A DNA stretch of 64,000 bases from Streptomyces sp. AM 2-1-1 (GCF_029167645.1 NZ_CP119147.1:4854501-4918500); one strand, 5' to 3'; numbered from the stretch's first letter, positions 8,506-19,128 are shown. The notes: a model not told the origin generated them from the sequence alone. Program-made: numbers and translations.

Positions 8506-8508
8506 TCA

Positions 8509-8582
8509 TGGAGCGGGCGACGGGAATCGAACCCGCGTAGCTAGTTTGGAAGACTAGGGCTCTACCATTGAGCTACGCCCGC
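8509..8582 (-). tRNA. tRNA-Gly (anticodon TCC)
   Basis: The complement folds as a cloverleaf: acceptor GCGGGCG/CGCCCGC, D-arm AGCTCAATGGTAGAGC, anticodon loop CTTCCAA with TCC at the complement of 8548-8550, and T-arm GGGTTCGATTCCC. The 3' CCA is encoded (complement of 8509-8511). It reads glycine GGA/GGG codons. Confidence 0.96.
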
Positions 8583-8805
8583 AAGGTCGCACCACGGGCC
8601 GCGAACGGCCCCGGGTACGAAGAGCATCGTAGCGGGTCGCGGCGGTCGACCGCACATCCCTGCCCCGGAGGCGCACCGGGAGGTCCGGGGAACGCGTGCG
8701 GCGCGCCCCGCCTCCTGCCGTAGGCGTGACGGGGCATCTGTCGCGGGCCCGCCGGAAAGCGGCGGAGAGACACCCTTTCTGCATGTACCCTCTGTGTCGC
8801 ACCGA

Positions 8806-8882
8806 CGGGGTGTGGCGCAGCTTGGTAGCGCGTCCGCTTTGGGAGCGGAAGGTCGTCGGTTCGAATCCGGCCACCCCGACCA
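8806..8882 (+). tRNA. tRNA-Pro (anticodon TGG)
   Basis: A 77-base tRNA with acceptor stem CGGGGTG/CACCCCG, a D-loop containing AGCTTGGTAGCGC, anticodon TGG in the loop TTTGGGA, T-arm CGGTTCGAATCCG and an encoded CCA at 8880-8882. It lies upstream of tig. Confidence 0.96.
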
Positions 8883-8898
8883 CCAGGAAGATCGCATT

Positions 8899-8914
8899 GG
8901 GGGAGACATCCCCC
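8899..8914 (+). terminator. Short hairpin after tRNA-Pro
   Basis: A 6-bp stem, GGGGGA with TCCCCC, around GACA is followed by TTG. It is a likely end of the tRNA transcript. Confidence 0.5.
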
Positions 8915-9030
8915 TTGCCGTTACTATGCAAATTGCGTGCCCGTGTGTCTGATGAGCCGGGCCGATCCGCGAAGCCGCCGAGAGGCGGCGGGCGGGACCC
9001 CCCGAAGTCAGCCACATAGGAGACCGAACC

Positions 9031-10428
9031 GTGAAGAGCGCCGTGGAGACCCTGAACCCGACCCGGGTTCGGCTCAGCATCGAGGTGCCCTTCGAGGAGC
9101 TCAAGGACAGCCTCGACGCGGCGTACAAGAAGATCAACCAGCAGGTCACGGTGAAGGGCTTCCGCAAGGGCAAGATCCCGGCCCGGGTCATCGACCAGCG
9201 GTTCGGCCGCGGTGCGGTTCTGGAGGAGGCCGTCAACGACGCCCTCCCGAAGTTCTACACCGAGGCGGTCAACGAGGGTGAGCTGAATGTCCTCGGCCAG
9301 CCCGACGTCGACATCACCGAGCTGAAGGACGGCGAGCTGCTCTCCTTCACCGCCGAGGTGGACGTGCGCCCCGAGATCGAGATCCCGGACTACTCCGGCA
9401 TCGAGGTCACCGTGGACGCCCTCGAGGTCACCGACGAGGACATCGAGAAGGCCGTGGAGCAGCTCCGCGAGCGCTTCGCCTCCACCAACCCGGTCGAGCG
9501 CGCCGCCGCCGAGGGCGACGTCGTGACGATCGACCTCGAAGCCAAGGTCGACGGCGAGGTCCTGGAGGACGGCGTGGCCGACGGTGTCTCGTACACCATC
9601 GGTTCCGGTGAGCTCCTCGACGGCATCGACGAGGCCCTCACGGGTCTGGAGGCCGGTGGCGAGGCCACCTTCACCTCCGAGCTGAAGGGCGGCTCCGCCG
9701 AGGGCAAGGAGGCGGAGGTCACCGTCAAGGTCACCGCCGTCGCCGCCCGCGAACTGCCTGAGCTGGACGACGAGTTCGCCCAGATGGCGAGCGAGTTCGA
9801 CACGCTGGAGGAGCTGCGCGCCGACAGCCGCAAGCGCCTCGAGAACACCAAGCAGTACGACCAGGCCACCCAGGCCCAGGAACGCGTCCTCGAGGAGCTG
9901 CTGAAGCTCGCCGAGGTCCCGATCCCGGAGAAGCTGCTCGCGGACGAGATCAACACCCGCAAGCACAACCTGGAGCACCACCAGCTCGGCCAGATGGGCC
10001 TCGACCTGGAGAAGTTCCTGGAGATCCAGGGCAAGTCCGCCGAGGAGTTCGAGGCCGAGACCTCGGAGCAGGCCGTCAAGGGCATCAAGACGCAGTTCCT
10101 GCTGGACGAGATCGTCAACAAGGAGAAGCTCAACGTCAACCAGGAGGAGCTCACCGAGCACCTCATGCGGCGTGCGGCTTCCTCCGGCATGAGCCCGGAC
10201 CAGTTCGCCCAGGCCGTCGTCGAGGGTGGCCAGGTGCCGATGCTCGTCGGCGAGGTCGCCCGCGGCAAGGCGCTCGCGCTGGTCGTCGAGGCCGCCAAGG
10301 TCACCGACACCAACGGTGAGATCGTCGACCTGGAGGACGACGAGGAGGAGGAGACGGCCGAGGCCGCCGCCACCGACTCCGACTCCGACTCCGACGAGGC
10401 TGCCGCCGAGGAGAAGAAGGAGGCCTGA
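9031..10428 (+). CDS. tig: Trigger factor (ribosome-bound chaperone, prolyl isomerase)
   Basis: The 465-residue protein is a full trigger factor. The N-terminal ribosome-docking signature [17 protein letters not shown] is at about residues 43-59. A central FKBP-type isomerase domain follows (about 155-245), then the helical chaperone arms. It folds nascent chains at the ribosome exit. The last 35 residues are acidic and encoded in part by a tandem GACTCC repeat giving DSDSDSD, an actinobacterial-style tail. Start GTG 9031 follows a TAGGAGA ribosome site. Downstream lie the Clp protease genes, the usual order in bacteria. Confidence 0.97.
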   Translation: MKSAVETLNPTRVRLSIEVPFEELKDSLDAAYKKINQQVTVKGFRKGKIPARVIDQRFGRGAVLEEAVNDALPKFYTEAVNEGELNVLGQPDVDITELKDGELLSFTAEVDVRPEIEIPDYSGIEVTVDALEVTDEDIEKAVEQLRERFASTNPVERAAAEGDVVTIDLEAKVDGEVLEDGVADGVSYTIGSGELLDGIDEALTGLEAGGEATFTSELKGGSAEGKEAEVTVKVTAVAARELPELDDEFAQMASEFDTLEELRADSRKRLENTKQYDQATQAQERVLEELLKLAEVPIPEKLLADEINTRKHNLEHHQLGQMGLDLEKFLEIQGKSAEEFEAETSEQAVKGIKTQFLLDEIVNKEKLNVNQEELTEHLMRRAASSGMSPDQFAQAVVEGGQVPMLVGEVARGKALALVVEAAKVTDTNGEIVDLEDDEEEETAEAAATDSDSDSDEAAAEEKKEA

Positions 10429-10445
10429 GCCTCCCGCTGATCCGC

Positions 10446-10487
10446 ACGACGGGCCCCGGACGCATCGCGCCGTCCGGGGCCCGTCGT
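10446..10487 (+). terminator. Terminator of tig
   Basis: A perfect 17-bp stem (10446-10462 with 10471-10487) with an 8-base loop lies 18 bases after the tig stop. Confidence 0.88.
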
Positions 10488-10610
10488 CGTAGGCCCCGAA
10501 CGGCGGCACACTGCCGCCCCCGGCTTCGGCGGCCCGCCCCCGCAGGCGCCGGCCGGCCTTTGCGGCACGCCTGCGACGAACCCTCAGAACCCTTGTGCGC
10601 ACTGCGTACC

Positions 10611-10627
10611 TTGCGCTCCCAGCGAAC
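10611..10627 (+). promoter_or_regulatory. Candidate ClgR operator upstream of clpP1
   Basis: TTGCGC-N5-GCGAAC has one perfect and one 4-of-6 half-site relative to the known ClgR target GTTCGC-N5-GCGAAC. ClgR activates clpP1clpP2 in Streptomyces. The site lies about 60 bases upstream of the start predicted from the -10 TAGGGT at 10666-10671, whose -35 is poor, as expected for an activated promoter. Confidence 0.55.
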
Positions 10628-10760
10628 AGTTGGGGAAGCGGGATGGTCTTGTTCCACCTGCGCGTTAGGGTCCATGAAGAGGAAGGGTCGGGGAGTCCCG
10701 GCCCACCCGGTACGAAGACGCTGAGACGGCCGGAGCCGTCAGAGACGAGCAGGTGGATAC

Positions 10761-11378
10761 GTGACGAATCTGATGCCCTACGCCGCCGGAGAGCCGTCCC
10801 TCGGTGGTGGCCTCGGCGACCAGGTCTACAGCCGACTGCTCGGCGAGCGCATCATCTTCCTCGGTCAGCAGGTCGACGATGACATCGCCAACAAGATCAC
10901 CGCACAGCTGCTGCTCCTTGCCGCCGACCCCGACAAGGACATCTACCTCTACATCAACAGCCCCGGCGGCTCGGTGACGGCCGGCATGGCGGTCTACGAC
11001 ACCATGCAGTACATCCCGAACGACGTCGTCACCATCGGCATGGGCATGGCGGCCTCGATGGGCCAGTTCCTGCTCACCGGCGGTGCCGCGGGCAAGCGCT
11101 TCGCGCTCCCCAACACCGACATCCTCATGCACCAGGGCTCGGCCGGCATCGGCGGTACGGCCTCGGACATCAAGATCCAGGCGCAGTACCTGCTCCGCAC
11201 CAAGACGCGGATGGCGGAGATCACCGCCCGCCACTCCGGCCAGACCGTGGAGACGATCATCCGCGACGGTGACCGCGACCGCTGGTACACCGCCGAGGAG
11301 GCCAAGGAGTACGGCCTCATCGACGAGATCATCACGGCCGCGTCGGGCATCCCGGGCGGTGGCGGCACCGGCGCCTGA
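10761..11378 (+). CDS. clpP1: ATP-dependent Clp protease proteolytic subunit ClpP1
   Basis: This 205-residue serine peptidase has the ClpP fold and catalytic residues Ser99 (GMAASMG), His124 (MHQG) and the Asp in DRDRW near residue 173. With ClpP2, encoded next, it forms the barrel-shaped core loaded by ClpX, ClpC or ClpA-type unfoldases. It starts at GTG 10761. A short propeptide ending before the conserved [13 protein letters not shown] is likely to be removed. The gene heads the clpP1-clpP2 operon, with a candidate ClgR site upstream, consistent with induction when misfolded proteins accumulate. Confidence 0.96.
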   Translation: MTNLMPYAAGEPSLGGGLGDQVYSRLLGERIIFLGQQVDDDIANKITAQLLLLAADPDKDIYLYINSPGGSVTAGMAVYDTMQYIPNDVVTIGMGMAASMGQFLLTGGAAGKRFALPNTDILMHQGSAGIGGTASDIKIQAQYLLRTKTRMAEITARHSGQTVETIIRDGDRDRWYTAEEAKEYGLIDEIITAASGIPGGGGTGA

Positions 11379-11482
11379 TCCGGCTCGCCCCGGACGGCCC
11401 CGCTCCCGCACACCCCTCGTACGCCAAGAACGTGCGCCGAGAAACCAGCCCACAGAACGCCACCAGGATGGTGAACACCCAC

Positions 11483-12151
11483 ATGAACAACTTCCCCGGC
11501 GCCTCCGCGAGCGGCCTCTACACCGGCCCGCAGGTGGACAACCGCTACATCGTGCCGCGCTTCGTGGAGCGCACCTCGCAGGGCGTGCGCGAGTACGACC
11601 CGTACGCGAAGCTCTTCGAGGAGCGCATCATCTTCCTCGGCGTGCAGATCGACGACGCCTCGGCCAACGACGTGATGGCGCAGCTGATGTGCCTGGAGTC
11701 GATGGACCCGGACCGCGACATCTCGATCTACATCAACAGCCCCGGCGGCTCGTTCACCGCGCTCACCGCGATCTACGACACGATGCAGTTCGTGAAGCCG
11801 GACATCCAGACGGTCTGCATGGGCCAGGCGGCCTCCGCCGCCGCCGTCCTGCTGGCCGCCGGCACCCCGGGCAAGCGCATGGCGCTCCCGCACGCCCGCG
11901 TCCTGATCCACCAGCCGTCCTCGCAGACCGGCCGTGAGCAGCTCTCCGACCTGGAGATCGCGGCCAACGAGATCCTGCGCATGCGGACCCAGCTGGAGCA
12001 GATGCTGGCCAAGCACTCGACCACCCCGCTGGAGAAGATCAGCGAGGACATCGAGCGTGACAAGATCCTGACCGCCGAGGAAGCCCTGGCGTACGGTCTG
12101 GTGGACCAGATCGTCTCCACCCGTAAGACCTCGGCCGGATCCGCGGTCTGA
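11483..12151 (+). CDS. clpP2: ATP-dependent Clp protease proteolytic subunit ClpP2
   Basis: This is the second ClpP paralogue (about 222 residues from this start). The catalytic Ser lies in GQAASAAA, the His in LIHQP and the Asp in ERDKIL. The frame is open further upstream: GTG 11432 and ATG 11468 are alternative starts, giving up to 239 residues. ATG 11483 is preferred because of a GGTG nine bases upstream and because it gives an N terminus resembling processed ClpP2 proteins. It lies 104 bases after clpP1 with no terminator between, so the pair is probably co-transcribed and forms a hetero-tetradecamer. Confidence 0.95.
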   Translation: MNNFPGASASGLYTGPQVDNRYIVPRFVERTSQGVREYDPYAKLFEERIIFLGVQIDDASANDVMAQLMCLESMDPDRDISIYINSPGGSFTALTAIYDTMQFVKPDIQTVCMGQAASAAAVLLAAGTPGKRMALPHARVLIHQPSSQTGREQLSDLEIAANEILRMRTQLEQMLAKHSTTPLEKISEDIERDKILTAEEALAYGLVDQIVSTRKTSAGSAV

Positions 12152-12163
12152 CGTCGGTCTTTT

Positions 12164-12217
12164 CCCCTTGGCACGCACATCCGGCCGGTCTTCGGCCGTG
12201 GGAACCGTGCCAAGGGG
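12164..12217 (+). terminator. Compound hairpin between clpP2 and clpX
   Basis: An outer 12-bp stem (12164-12175 with 12206-12217) encloses an inner GGCCG...CGGCC hairpin. It probably ends the clpP1P2 transcript and separates clpX into its own unit. Confidence 0.75.
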
Positions 12218-12308
12218 GGCCCGAACGGGGGGCCAGGCAAGGTACCGTCGAATAGAGGCACCAGGAGTCGCTGAACCAGGCGTCTCCCAGGCGAAGGGGA
12301 AGCACCTC

Positions 12309-13607
12309 GTGGCACGCATCGGTGATGGCGGCGACTTGCTCAAGTGCTCGTTCTGCGGAAAGAGCCAGAAGCAGGTGAAGAAGCTCATCGCGGGACCCGG
12401 TGTGTACATCTGCGACGAGTGCATCGATCTCTGCAACGAGATCATCGAGGAGGAACTCGCCGAGACCTCGGAAGTGCGCTGGGAAGAACTTCCCAAGCCG
12501 CGCGAGATCTACGAGTTCCTCGAGGGGTACGTCGTCGGGCAGGAGCCCGCGAAGAAGGCCCTCTCGGTCGCGGTGTACAACCACTACAAGCGGGTCCAGG
12601 CCGGGGAGAACGGCGGAGGTTCGAGTCGGGACGACGCGATCGAGCTCGCCAAGTCGAACATCCTCCTGCTGGGCCCGACGGGTTCCGGCAAGACGCTGCT
12701 GGCGCAGACGCTGGCCCGCATGCTCAACGTCCCGTTCGCCATCGCCGACGCGACGGCGCTGACGGAGGCCGGATACGTCGGCGAGGACGTCGAGAACATC
12801 CTGCTGAAGCTGATCCAGGCGGCCGACTACGACGTCAAGAAGGCCGAGACCGGGATCATCTACATCGACGAGATCGACAAGGTCGCCCGCAAGAGCGAGA
12901 ACCCGTCGATCACCCGCGACGTCTCGGGCGAGGGCGTCCAGCAGGCGCTGCTGAAGATCCTGGAGGGCACCACCGCCTCCGTGCCGCCGCAGGGCGGCCG
13001 GAAGCACCCGCACCAGGAGTTCATCCAGATCGACACGACGAACGTGCTGTTCATCGTGGGGGGCGCCTTCTCCGGTCTGGAGAAGATCATCGAGGCCCGG
13101 TCCGGTGCCAAGGGCATCGGGTTCGGCGCGACGATCCGTTCCAAGCGGGAGATCCAGGCGAGCGACCAGTTCCAGGAGGTCATGCCGGAGGACCTGGTCA
13201 AGTTCGGCATGATCCCCGAGTTCATCGGCCGGCTCCCCGTCCTCACCTCGGTCCACAACCTGGACCGCGAGGCGCTGCTCCAGATCCTCATCGAGCCGCG
13301 CAACGCCCTGGTGAAGCAGTACCAGCGGCTCTTCGAACTCGACGGAGTGGAGCTGGACTTCGAGCGCGAGGCGCTGGAGGCCATCGCCGACCAGGCGATC
13401 CTGCGGCAGACCGGCGCCCGCGGCCTGCGCGCCATCATGGAGGAAGTCCTCCAGTCCGTGATGTACGAGGTCCCGTCCCGCAAGGACGTCGCCCGTGTGG
13501 TCATCACCCCGGACGTGGTCCGCAACAACGTCAACCCGACGCTGGTGCCGCGCGAGCCGCGCACGATCGGCAAGAACGACGGCGGCCGGCACGAGAAGTC
13601 CGCGTAG
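12309..13607 (+). CDS. clpX: ATP-dependent protease ATPase subunit ClpX
   Basis: The start is the GTG at 12309, with a GGGGAA ribosome site and the standard N terminus [18 protein letters not shown]; the longer open frame upstream overlaps the terminator hairpin. The 432-residue AAA+ unfoldase has a zinc-binding domain (Cys13, Cys16, Cys35, Cys38), Walker A GPTGSGKT at 122-129, Walker [10 protein letters not shown], a pore loop region, and the IGF-type ClpP-docking loop (KGIGFGATI). It recognises tagged or specific substrates, unfolds them and feeds ClpP1P2. It is separately transcribed, judging by the hairpin before it. Confidence 0.97.
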   Translation: MARIGDGGDLLKCSFCGKSQKQVKKLIAGPGVYICDECIDLCNEIIEEELAETSEVRWEELPKPREIYEFLEGYVVGQEPAKKALSVAVYNHYKRVQAGENGGGSSRDDAIELAKSNILLLGPTGSGKTLLAQTLARMLNVPFAIADATALTEAGYVGEDVENILLKLIQAADYDVKKAETGIIYIDEIDKVARKSENPSITRDVSGEGVQQALLKILEGTTASVPPQGGRKHPHQEFIQIDTTNVLFIVGGAFSGLEKIIEARSGAKGIGFGATIRSKREIQASDQFQEVMPEDLVKFGMIPEFIGRLPVLTSVHNLDREALLQILIEPRNALVKQYQRLFELDGVELDFEREALEAIADQAILRQTGARGLRAIMEEVLQSVMYEVPSRKDVARVVITPDVVRNNVNPTLVPREPRTIGKNDGGRHEKSA

Positions 13608-13623
13608 CTCCCGTCCGCAGCAA

Positions 13624-13672
13624 CGCCCGAGGGGCCCGTCCGCACACACCGTGCGAGCGGGCCCCTCGGGCG
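13624..13672. terminator. Bidirectional terminator after clpX
   Basis: A 15-bp perfect stem (13624-13638 with 13658-13672) plus an inner 5-bp stem CGCAC/GTGCG. It lies between converging genes, 11 bases from the stop of the opposite one. Confidence 0.9.
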
Positions 13673-13682
13673 TGGAAGCGGA

Positions 13683-14711
13683 TCAGACCTTGGTGCGCGA
13701 GGTGTTGTAGAGCTTGGTGGCGAGCGAGGCCGCCTCGTCCTGGCTCATCGGCTTGTTGGTCATGGCGCCGCCGATGTCGAAACCGATCACGATGCCCACG
13801 GTGCTGTAGTCGGCCCAGATGCAGACCGGCATGGTCATCTCCTTGGGGCCGTTCTCCACGGAGCCGTCGCCCTCCGGGTTCTTCATCGTGAAGTCCTGGC
13901 ACTTCATCAGGGCGCCCTCGAAACCGGCGGGCTCGACCTGCTGGGGGCTGCCGACCAGCTTCCCGGTCCCCTCCTCGTCCAGGGCGGCTTCCGTCGCGGC
14001 GCTCTTGAACGATCCGTCGATGGCCTTCTCGGGGTCCTCGACCTCGCCCCAGGCACCCTCCAGGAGGACCATCTTGGTGGTGAGCGGGTTTTTCTCCATG
14101 TCACCGCTCACGTACTGGGCGCCGACCTTGCTCGGGTTCTTTATCCCTATGGCCTCGGCGTCCTTCTTGTCCTTCCCGGTCATGGCCGCGCCCGGCTCCG
14201 CCTCCGTGGTGTCCTGCTTGTAGTCGCCCACCGAGGCGGGCGGCGTGATCTTGTACCCCTTGGTGGAGTCCGCCACGTCGCCGTTGCTCCCGCCCGAGTT
14301 CAGCAGGTACGCCCCGCCGGCGATGACCGCCAGCGCCACGACGGCCGCCGCCACGATCAGGCCGGTCCGCTTCTTCCTGGGCTGGTCGAACGGCGGCTGT
14401 CCCGGCTGGCCGGGGTAGGCCTGCTGGCCGCCGTACGGGGGAGTGGGCGGCTGCTGCCCGTAGGGCCCCGGCTGCTGACCCTGCTGCGGGTAGCCGTAAC
14501 CCGGCTGTCCGCCCTGCGGCGGCGGGGGCTGCTGCGGCGGGACGCCCTGAGGGGCCTGCTGCGGGTAACCGTAGCCGGGCTGTCCGCCCTGCGGCGGCTG
14601 CTGGCCGTACGGTCCCGGCTGCTGCCCGTAGGGTCCGGGCTGCTGGCCGTAGGGTCCGGGCCGGCCCTGCGGTTGCTGGCCGCCGTACGGTCCCGGCTGG
14701 TCGTTGCTCAT
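13683..14711 (-). CDS. Pro/Gln/Tyr-rich single-pass membrane protein
   Basis: The protein (342 residues) has three parts: a cytoplasmic N-terminal segment of about 115 residues built from repeats such as PGPYGQQ and QPGYGYPQQ, one membrane helix (TGLIVAAAVVALAVIAGGAY), and an external domain of about 205 residues with two cysteines that could form a disulfide. The topology is typical of actinobacterial proteins of unknown function whose N-terminal repeats may bind partners or phase-separate. No enzymatic motif was found. It converges with clpX and is divergent from valS. The LCP-like protein at 59.7 kb has a similar Pro/Tyr/Gln-rich N terminus. Confidence 0.85.
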   Translation of the reverse strand: MSNDQPGPYGGQQPQGRPGPYGQQPGPYGQQPGPYGQQPPQGGQPGYGYPQQAPQGVPPQQPPPPQGGQPGYGYPQQGQQPGPYGQQPPTPPYGGQQAYPGQPGQPPFDQPRKKRTGLIVAAAVVALAVIAGGAYLLNSGGSNGDVADSTKGYKITPPASVGDYKQDTTEAEPGAAMTGKDKKDAEAIGIKNPSKVGAQYVSGDMEKNPLTTKMVLLEGAWGEVEDPEKAIDGSFKSAATEAALDEEGTGKLVGSPQQVEPAGFEGALMKCQDFTMKNPEGDGSVENGPKEMTMPVCIWADYSTVGIVIGFDIGGAMTNKPMSQDEAASLATKLYNTSRTKV

Positions 14712-14834
14712 GACGCTGTCCCCTCCGAATGCTTATGCGTTCCGGTCATCCTGACGGAAGCGACCCCCACGTGGGACATCCGCAAGCACACCGTTACTGA
14801 ACAAACCCGTTTCGGGGCACGGCTGTGACGGCCC

Positions 14835-14840
14835 TAAACT
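14835..14840 (+). promoter_or_regulatory. -10 element of a leaderless promoter (valS)
   Basis: TAAACT lies exactly seven bases before the GTG of valS. There is no ribosome-binding sequence between them. Confidence 0.55.
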
Positions 14841-14847
14841 GTCACCC

Positions 14848-17469
14848 GTGACCGAGAACTCATCGCAGCCATCAGCCGGCAACCCCGAACTGCCGACCCA
14901 GTACGCGCCGGCCGAGGTAGAGGGGAAGCTGTACGAGCGCTGGGTGGAGCGCGGTTACTTCGAGGCGGACGCCACGAGCGACAAGCCCCCGTACACCATC
15001 GTCATCCCGCCGCCGAACGTCACCGGCTCGCTCCACCTCGGCCACGCCTTCCAGCACACGCTGATGGACGCCCTCACCCGCCGCAAGCGGATGCAGGGGT
15101 TCGAGGCGCTGTGGCTGCCCGGCATGGACCACGCCGGCATCGCGACCCAGAACAAGGTCGAGCAGCAGCTCGGTGAAGAGGGAAAGTCCCGCCACGACCT
15201 CGGGCGCGAGGAGTTCGTCGAGCGCGTCTGGCAGTGGAAGGAAGAGTACGGCGGCAAGATCCTCGGCCAGATGCGCCGCCTCGGCGACGGCGTCGACTGG
15301 TCCCGCGAGCGCTTCACCATGGACGAGGGCCTCTCCGCGGCCGTCCAGACCGTCTTCAAGAAGATGTACGACGACGAGCTGATCTACCGCGCCGAGCGCA
15401 TCATCAACTGGTGTCCGCGCTGTCTGACGGCCATCTCCGACATCGAGGTCGACTACCAGGACGACGACGGCGAGCTGGTCTCCATCCGCTACGGCGAGGG
15501 GGACGAGACGCTGGTCGTCGCCACGACCCGCGCCGAGACGATGCTCGGTGACACCGCGGTCGCCGTCCACCCCGACGACGAGCGTTACGCCCACCTCGTC
15601 GGCAAGCGGATCAAGCTGCCGCTCACCGACCGCACCATCCCGGTCGTCGCCGACGCCCACGTCGACCCGGAGTTCGGCACCGGCGCGGTCAAGGTGACCC
15701 CCGCCCACGACCCCAACGACTTCGCCATCGGCCAGCGCCACGGCCTGGAGTCGCTGACGGTCATGGACGAGCGCGGTGTCATCACCGTCCCCGGCCCGTT
15801 CGAGGGCCTGGACCGCTTCGAGGCCCGCTCCGCCCTCGTCGGCGCACTGCGCGAGCAGGGCCGGATCGTCGCCGAGAAGCGCCCCTACGTCCACTCCGTC
15901 GGCCACTGCTCCCGCTGCCGCACGACGGTCGAGCCCCGGCTCTCCCTGCAGTGGTGGGTCAAGGTCGAGACCCTCGCGAAGGCCGCCGGTGACGCGGTCC
16001 GCGACGGCCGGGTCGCGATCCACCCCAAGGACATGGAGAAGCGGTACTTCGACTGGGTCGACAACCTCCGCGACTGGTGCATCTCGCGCCAGCTCTGGTG
16101 GGGCCACCGCATCCCCGTCTGGTACGGCCCCGAGGGTCAGGTCGTCTGCGTCGGTCCGGACGAGCAGCCGCCCGCGGGCGAGGGCTGGACGCAGGACACC
16201 GACGTCCTGGACACCTGGTTCTCCTCCGGCCTGTGGCCGTTCTCCACGCTCGGCTGGCCCGAACAAACCCCGGACCTCAAGAAGTTCTATCCGACCGACG
16301 TCCTCGTCACCGGCCACGACATCATCTTCTTCTGGGTCGCCCGGATGATGATGTTCGGTCTGTACGTCATGGACGGGGAGGTCCCGTTCAAGACGATCGC
16401 CCTCACCGGCCTCGTCCGCGACGAGCGCGGCAAGAAGATGTCGAAGTCCTTCGGCAACGTCGTCGACCCGCTCGACTGGATGGACACCTACGGCTCGGAC
16501 GCCGTCCGCTTCACGCTCGCGCGGGGCGCCAACCCCGGTACGGACGTCCCGATCGGCGAGGACTGGGTCCAGGCGTCCCGCAACTTCGCCAACAAGATCT
16601 GGAACGCCACCCGTTTCGCGATGATGAACGGCGCGACGGTGGAGGGCGACCTCCCGCCGGCCGACCGCCTCTCCGCCACCGACCGCTGGATCCTCTCGCG
16701 GCTGAACAAGACGGTCGCCGCCGCCGACGCCTTCTACGACGACTTCCAGTTCGCCAAGCTCTCCGACGCCCTCTACCACTTCGCGTGGGACGAGGTCTTC
16801 GACTGGTACGTCGAGCTGTCGAAGACGACCTTCTTCGCCGGCGGCGAGCAGGCCAAGGTCTCCGGCCGGGTCCTCGGCGAGGTCCTGGACGTGACGCTGC
16901 GGCTGCTCCACCCGATCGTGCCGTTCGTCACCGAGACGCTCTGGACCACCCTCACCGGTGGTGAGTCGGTCGTCGTCGCCGACTGGCCGAAGGACTCCGG
17001 CTTCCGCGACGATGCGGCCGAGGCCGAGATCGAGCTGGTCCAGCAGGTCGTCACCGAGGTCCGCCGCTTCAAGGGCGACCAGGGCCTCAAGCCCGGCCAG
17101 AAGGTCCCGGCCGAGCTGACCCTCACCGGCACCGCGCTCGCCCCGCACGAGGCGGCCATCCGCCAGCTGCTGCGCCTGCAGGCGGCGGAGGAGGGCTTCC
17201 ACGCCACCGCGACCCTGCCGGTGGCCGGCGCGAAGGTCGCCCTCGACCTGTCCGGGACCATCGACGTGGAGGCCGAGCGCAAGCGCCTCACGAAGGACCT
17301 GGGCGCCGCCGAGAAGGAGAAGGCGCAGGCCAACGCGAAGCTCGGCAACGAGGCCTTCCTCGCCAAGGCCCCGGACGCCGTCGTCGGCAAGATCCACGCC
17401 CGGCTCGCCAAGGCGGACGCCGACATTGAGCGGATCACCGCCCAGCTGGCGAACCTGCCGCAGGGCTGA
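14848..17469 (+). CDS. valS: Valyl-tRNA synthetase
   Basis: A full-length 873-residue class I aminoacyl-tRNA synthetase charging tRNA-Val. The HIGH motif appears as HLGH in GSLHLGHAF (about residue 59) and the KMSKS loop as KKMSKSFGN (about 531-539). The editing domain, anticodon-binding domain and the C-terminal coiled coil (about 808-873, Lys/Glu/Ala-rich) are all present. The GTG start has no Shine-Dalgarno sequence and a TAAACT hexamer seven bases upstream, so the mRNA is probably leaderless. No T-box leader is present. A terminator separates it from folC. Confidence 0.98.
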   Translation: MTENSSQPSAGNPELPTQYAPAEVEGKLYERWVERGYFEADATSDKPPYTIVIPPPNVTGSLHLGHAFQHTLMDALTRRKRMQGFEALWLPGMDHAGIATQNKVEQQLGEEGKSRHDLGREEFVERVWQWKEEYGGKILGQMRRLGDGVDWSRERFTMDEGLSAAVQTVFKKMYDDELIYRAERIINWCPRCLTAISDIEVDYQDDDGELVSIRYGEGDETLVVATTRAETMLGDTAVAVHPDDERYAHLVGKRIKLPLTDRTIPVVADAHVDPEFGTGAVKVTPAHDPNDFAIGQRHGLESLTVMDERGVITVPGPFEGLDRFEARSALVGALREQGRIVAEKRPYVHSVGHCSRCRTTVEPRLSLQWWVKVETLAKAAGDAVRDGRVAIHPKDMEKRYFDWVDNLRDWCISRQLWWGHRIPVWYGPEGQVVCVGPDEQPPAGEGWTQDTDVLDTWFSSGLWPFSTLGWPEQTPDLKKFYPTDVLVTGHDIIFFWVARMMMFGLYVMDGEVPFKTIALTGLVRDERGKKMSKSFGNVVDPLDWMDTYGSDAVRFTLARGANPGTDVPIGEDWVQASRNFANKIWNATRFAMMNGATVEGDLPPADRLSATDRWILSRLNKTVAAADAFYDDFQFAKLSDALYHFAWDEVFDWYVELSKTTFFAGGEQAKVSGRVLGEVLDVTLRLLHPIVPFVTETLWTTLTGGESVVVADWPKDSGFRDDAAEAEIELVQQVVTEVRRFKGDQGLKPGQKVPAELTLTGTALAPHEAAIRQLLRLQAAEEGFHATATLPVAGAKVALDLSGTIDVEAERKRLTKDLGAAEKEKAQANAKLGNEAFLAKAPDAVVGKIHARLAKADADIERITAQLANLPQG

Positions 17470-17482
17470 CCCGTCCCGCACG

Positions 17483-17518
17483 GCCCCCGCGCACCCGGAC
17501 CACCGGGAGCGCGGGGGC
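17483..17518 (+). terminator. Terminator of valS
   Basis: A 10-bp stem GCCCCCGCGC/GCGCGGGGGC continues as a 5-bp inner stem CCCGG/CCGGG after one mismatch, and is followed by TT. Confidence 0.85.
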
Positions 17519-17579
17519 TTCGCCGTGCCCGGGGCTCCGGCCCGGCGCGGGCGCTGCGCACGATGTCCGCGGCCATCCG

Positions 17580-17585
17580 TAGACT
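17580..17585 (+). promoter_or_regulatory. -10 element of a leaderless promoter (folC)
   Basis: TAGACT lies six bases before the GTG at 17592, and no ribosome site is present. Confidence 0.5.
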
Positions 17586-17591
17586 GGCCCC

Positions 17592-19124
17592 GTGAGTGAG
17601 CCCCGCCCTTCAGACCGGCACGACGCGTCAGAGTCCGACGACACCTTCTCGGAGATCGTGGACGAAGCAACCCAGCGCGACCCCGACCTGGCGGTGATCG
17701 AGGCCGGGAGCCGCACCCTGCGCACCCAGTCCGGGCCGCCGGTGTCCGACGCGCCCCCCGCCACGCCCGAGGACCCCGAGACCGCCAGGGCGCTGCGCGC
17801 CGTGGAACAGGAGCTGGCCGGGCGGTGGGGGGAGACCAAGCTCGAACCCTCCGTCACCCGGATCGCCGCCCTGATGGACGTGCTCGGCGAGCCCCAGCGG
17901 GCCTACCCGTCCATCCACATCACCGGGACCAACGGCAAGACCAGCACCGCCCGCATGATCGAGGCGCTGTTCAACGCCTTCGACCTGCGCACCGGCCGCT
18001 ACACCTCGCCGCACGTCCAGTCGATCACCGAGCGCATCAGCCTGGACGGCTCCCCGATCACGCCCGAGCGGTTCGTCGAGACGTACCAGGACATCAAGCC
18101 GTACGTCGAGATGGTCGACGCCCAGCAGCCGTACCGCCTCTCCTTCTTCGAGGTGCTCACGGGCATGGCGTACGCGGCCTTCGCCGACGCGCCGGTCGAC
18201 GTCGCCGTGGTCGAGGTCGGCATGGGCGGTACCTGGGACGCCACCAACGTGATCGACGCGGGTGTCGCCGTCGTCACCCCGATCTCGCTCGACCACACCG
18301 ACCGGCTCGGCAGCACGCCCGCCGAGATCGCCGGCGAGAAGTCCGGGATCATCAAGCGGGGCGCGACCGTCGTCCTGGCCCAGCAGCCGGTGGACGCCGC
18401 CCAGGTCATGCTCAAGAAGGCCGTCGAGCTGGACGCGACGGTGGCCCGCGAGGGCATGGAGTTCGGCGTCGTCTCCCGCGAGATCGCCGTCGGCGGCCAG
18501 TTGCTCACGCTCCGCGGCCTCGGCGGCCCGACCTCCGAGTACACCGACGTCTTCCTCCCGCTCTACGGCGCCCACCAGGCGCACAACGCGGCCGTGGCGC
18601 TCGCCGCGGTGGAGGCGTTCTTCGGCATCGGCGGCGAGCAGACCCGCTCGCTCGACATCGACGCGGTCCGCACGGCCTTCGCCTCGGTCCGCTCACCGGG
18701 CCGTCTGGAGGTCGTCCGCTCCAGCCCGACCGTCGTCCTCGACGCCGCCCACAACCCGGCCGGCGCCGCTGCCTGTGCCGCGGGAATCACCGAGGCCTTC
18801 AGCTTCTCCCGGCTCATCGGCGTCGTCGGCGCGAGCGACGACAAGGACGTGCGAGGGCTCCTCGAAGCCTTCGAGCCGATCTTCGCCGAGGTCGTCATCA
18901 CCCAGAACTCCAGCGCGCGGGCGATGGACGCCGACACGCTGGCCGCCGTCGCCGTGGAGGTCTTCGGCGACGAGCGCGTCCAGGTGGAGCCCCGGCTCGA
19001 CGACGCGCTGGAGGCGGCGATCACCCTCGCCGAGGAAGAGGACGAATACGCGGGCGCCGGCGTGCTGGTGACCGGTTCCGTGATCACGGTCGGCGAGGCC
19101 CGGCTGCTTCTGGGAAGGGGCTGA
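17592..19124 (+). CDS. folC: Dihydrofolate synthase / folylpolyglutamate synthase
   Basis: The 510-residue Mur-ligase-family enzyme adds glutamate to dihydropteroate and to folates. The ATP loop ITGTNGKTS lies near residue 114; other family signatures include YTSPH, VEVGMGGTWDATNV and the C-terminal DAAHNPAG. It is longer than the E. coli enzyme (about 420) because of a roughly 75-residue acidic N-terminal extension with no recognised motif. It probably starts as a leaderless mRNA from TAGACT. The next gene (DUF4233) begins four bases after the stop and is surely co-transcribed. Confidence 0.96.
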   Translation: MSEPRPSDRHDASESDDTFSEIVDEATQRDPDLAVIEAGSRTLRTQSGPPVSDAPPATPEDPETARALRAVEQELAGRWGETKLEPSVTRIAALMDVLGEPQRAYPSIHITGTNGKTSTARMIEALFNAFDLRTGRYTSPHVQSITERISLDGSPITPERFVETYQDIKPYVEMVDAQQPYRLSFFEVLTGMAYAAFADAPVDVAVVEVGMGGTWDATNVIDAGVAVVTPISLDHTDRLGSTPAEIAGEKSGIIKRGATVVLAQQPVDAAQVMLKKAVELDATVAREGMEFGVVSREIAVGGQLLTLRGLGGPTSEYTDVFLPLYGAHQAHNAAVALAAVEAFFGIGGEQTRSLDIDAVRTAFASVRSPGRLEVVRSSPTVVLDAAHNPAGAAACAAGITEAFSFSRLIGVVGASDDKDVRGLLEAFEPIFAEVVITQNSSARAMDADTLAAVAVEVFGDERVQVEPRLDDALEAAITLAEEEDEYAGAGVLVTGSVITVGEARLLLGRG

Positions 19125-19128
19125 CCCT

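Larger units (their letters stand above)
10429..10760 (+). other. tig-clpP1 intergenic region
   Basis: This 332-bp gap holds the tig terminator, a candidate ClgR activator site (10611-10627) and a -10-like TAGGGT (10666-10671). No gene was seen. Confidence 0.6.

Noticed and set aside
14712..14847. T-box leader before valS
   Set aside because: The gap is only 136 bp, has no specifier loop or T-box sequence, and the promoter points to a leaderless transcript.
14872..17670. A 932-codon minus-strand frame opposite valS
   Set aside because: It is the usual antisense open frame over a long high-GC gene; the plus strand encodes an intact valyl-tRNA synthetase.
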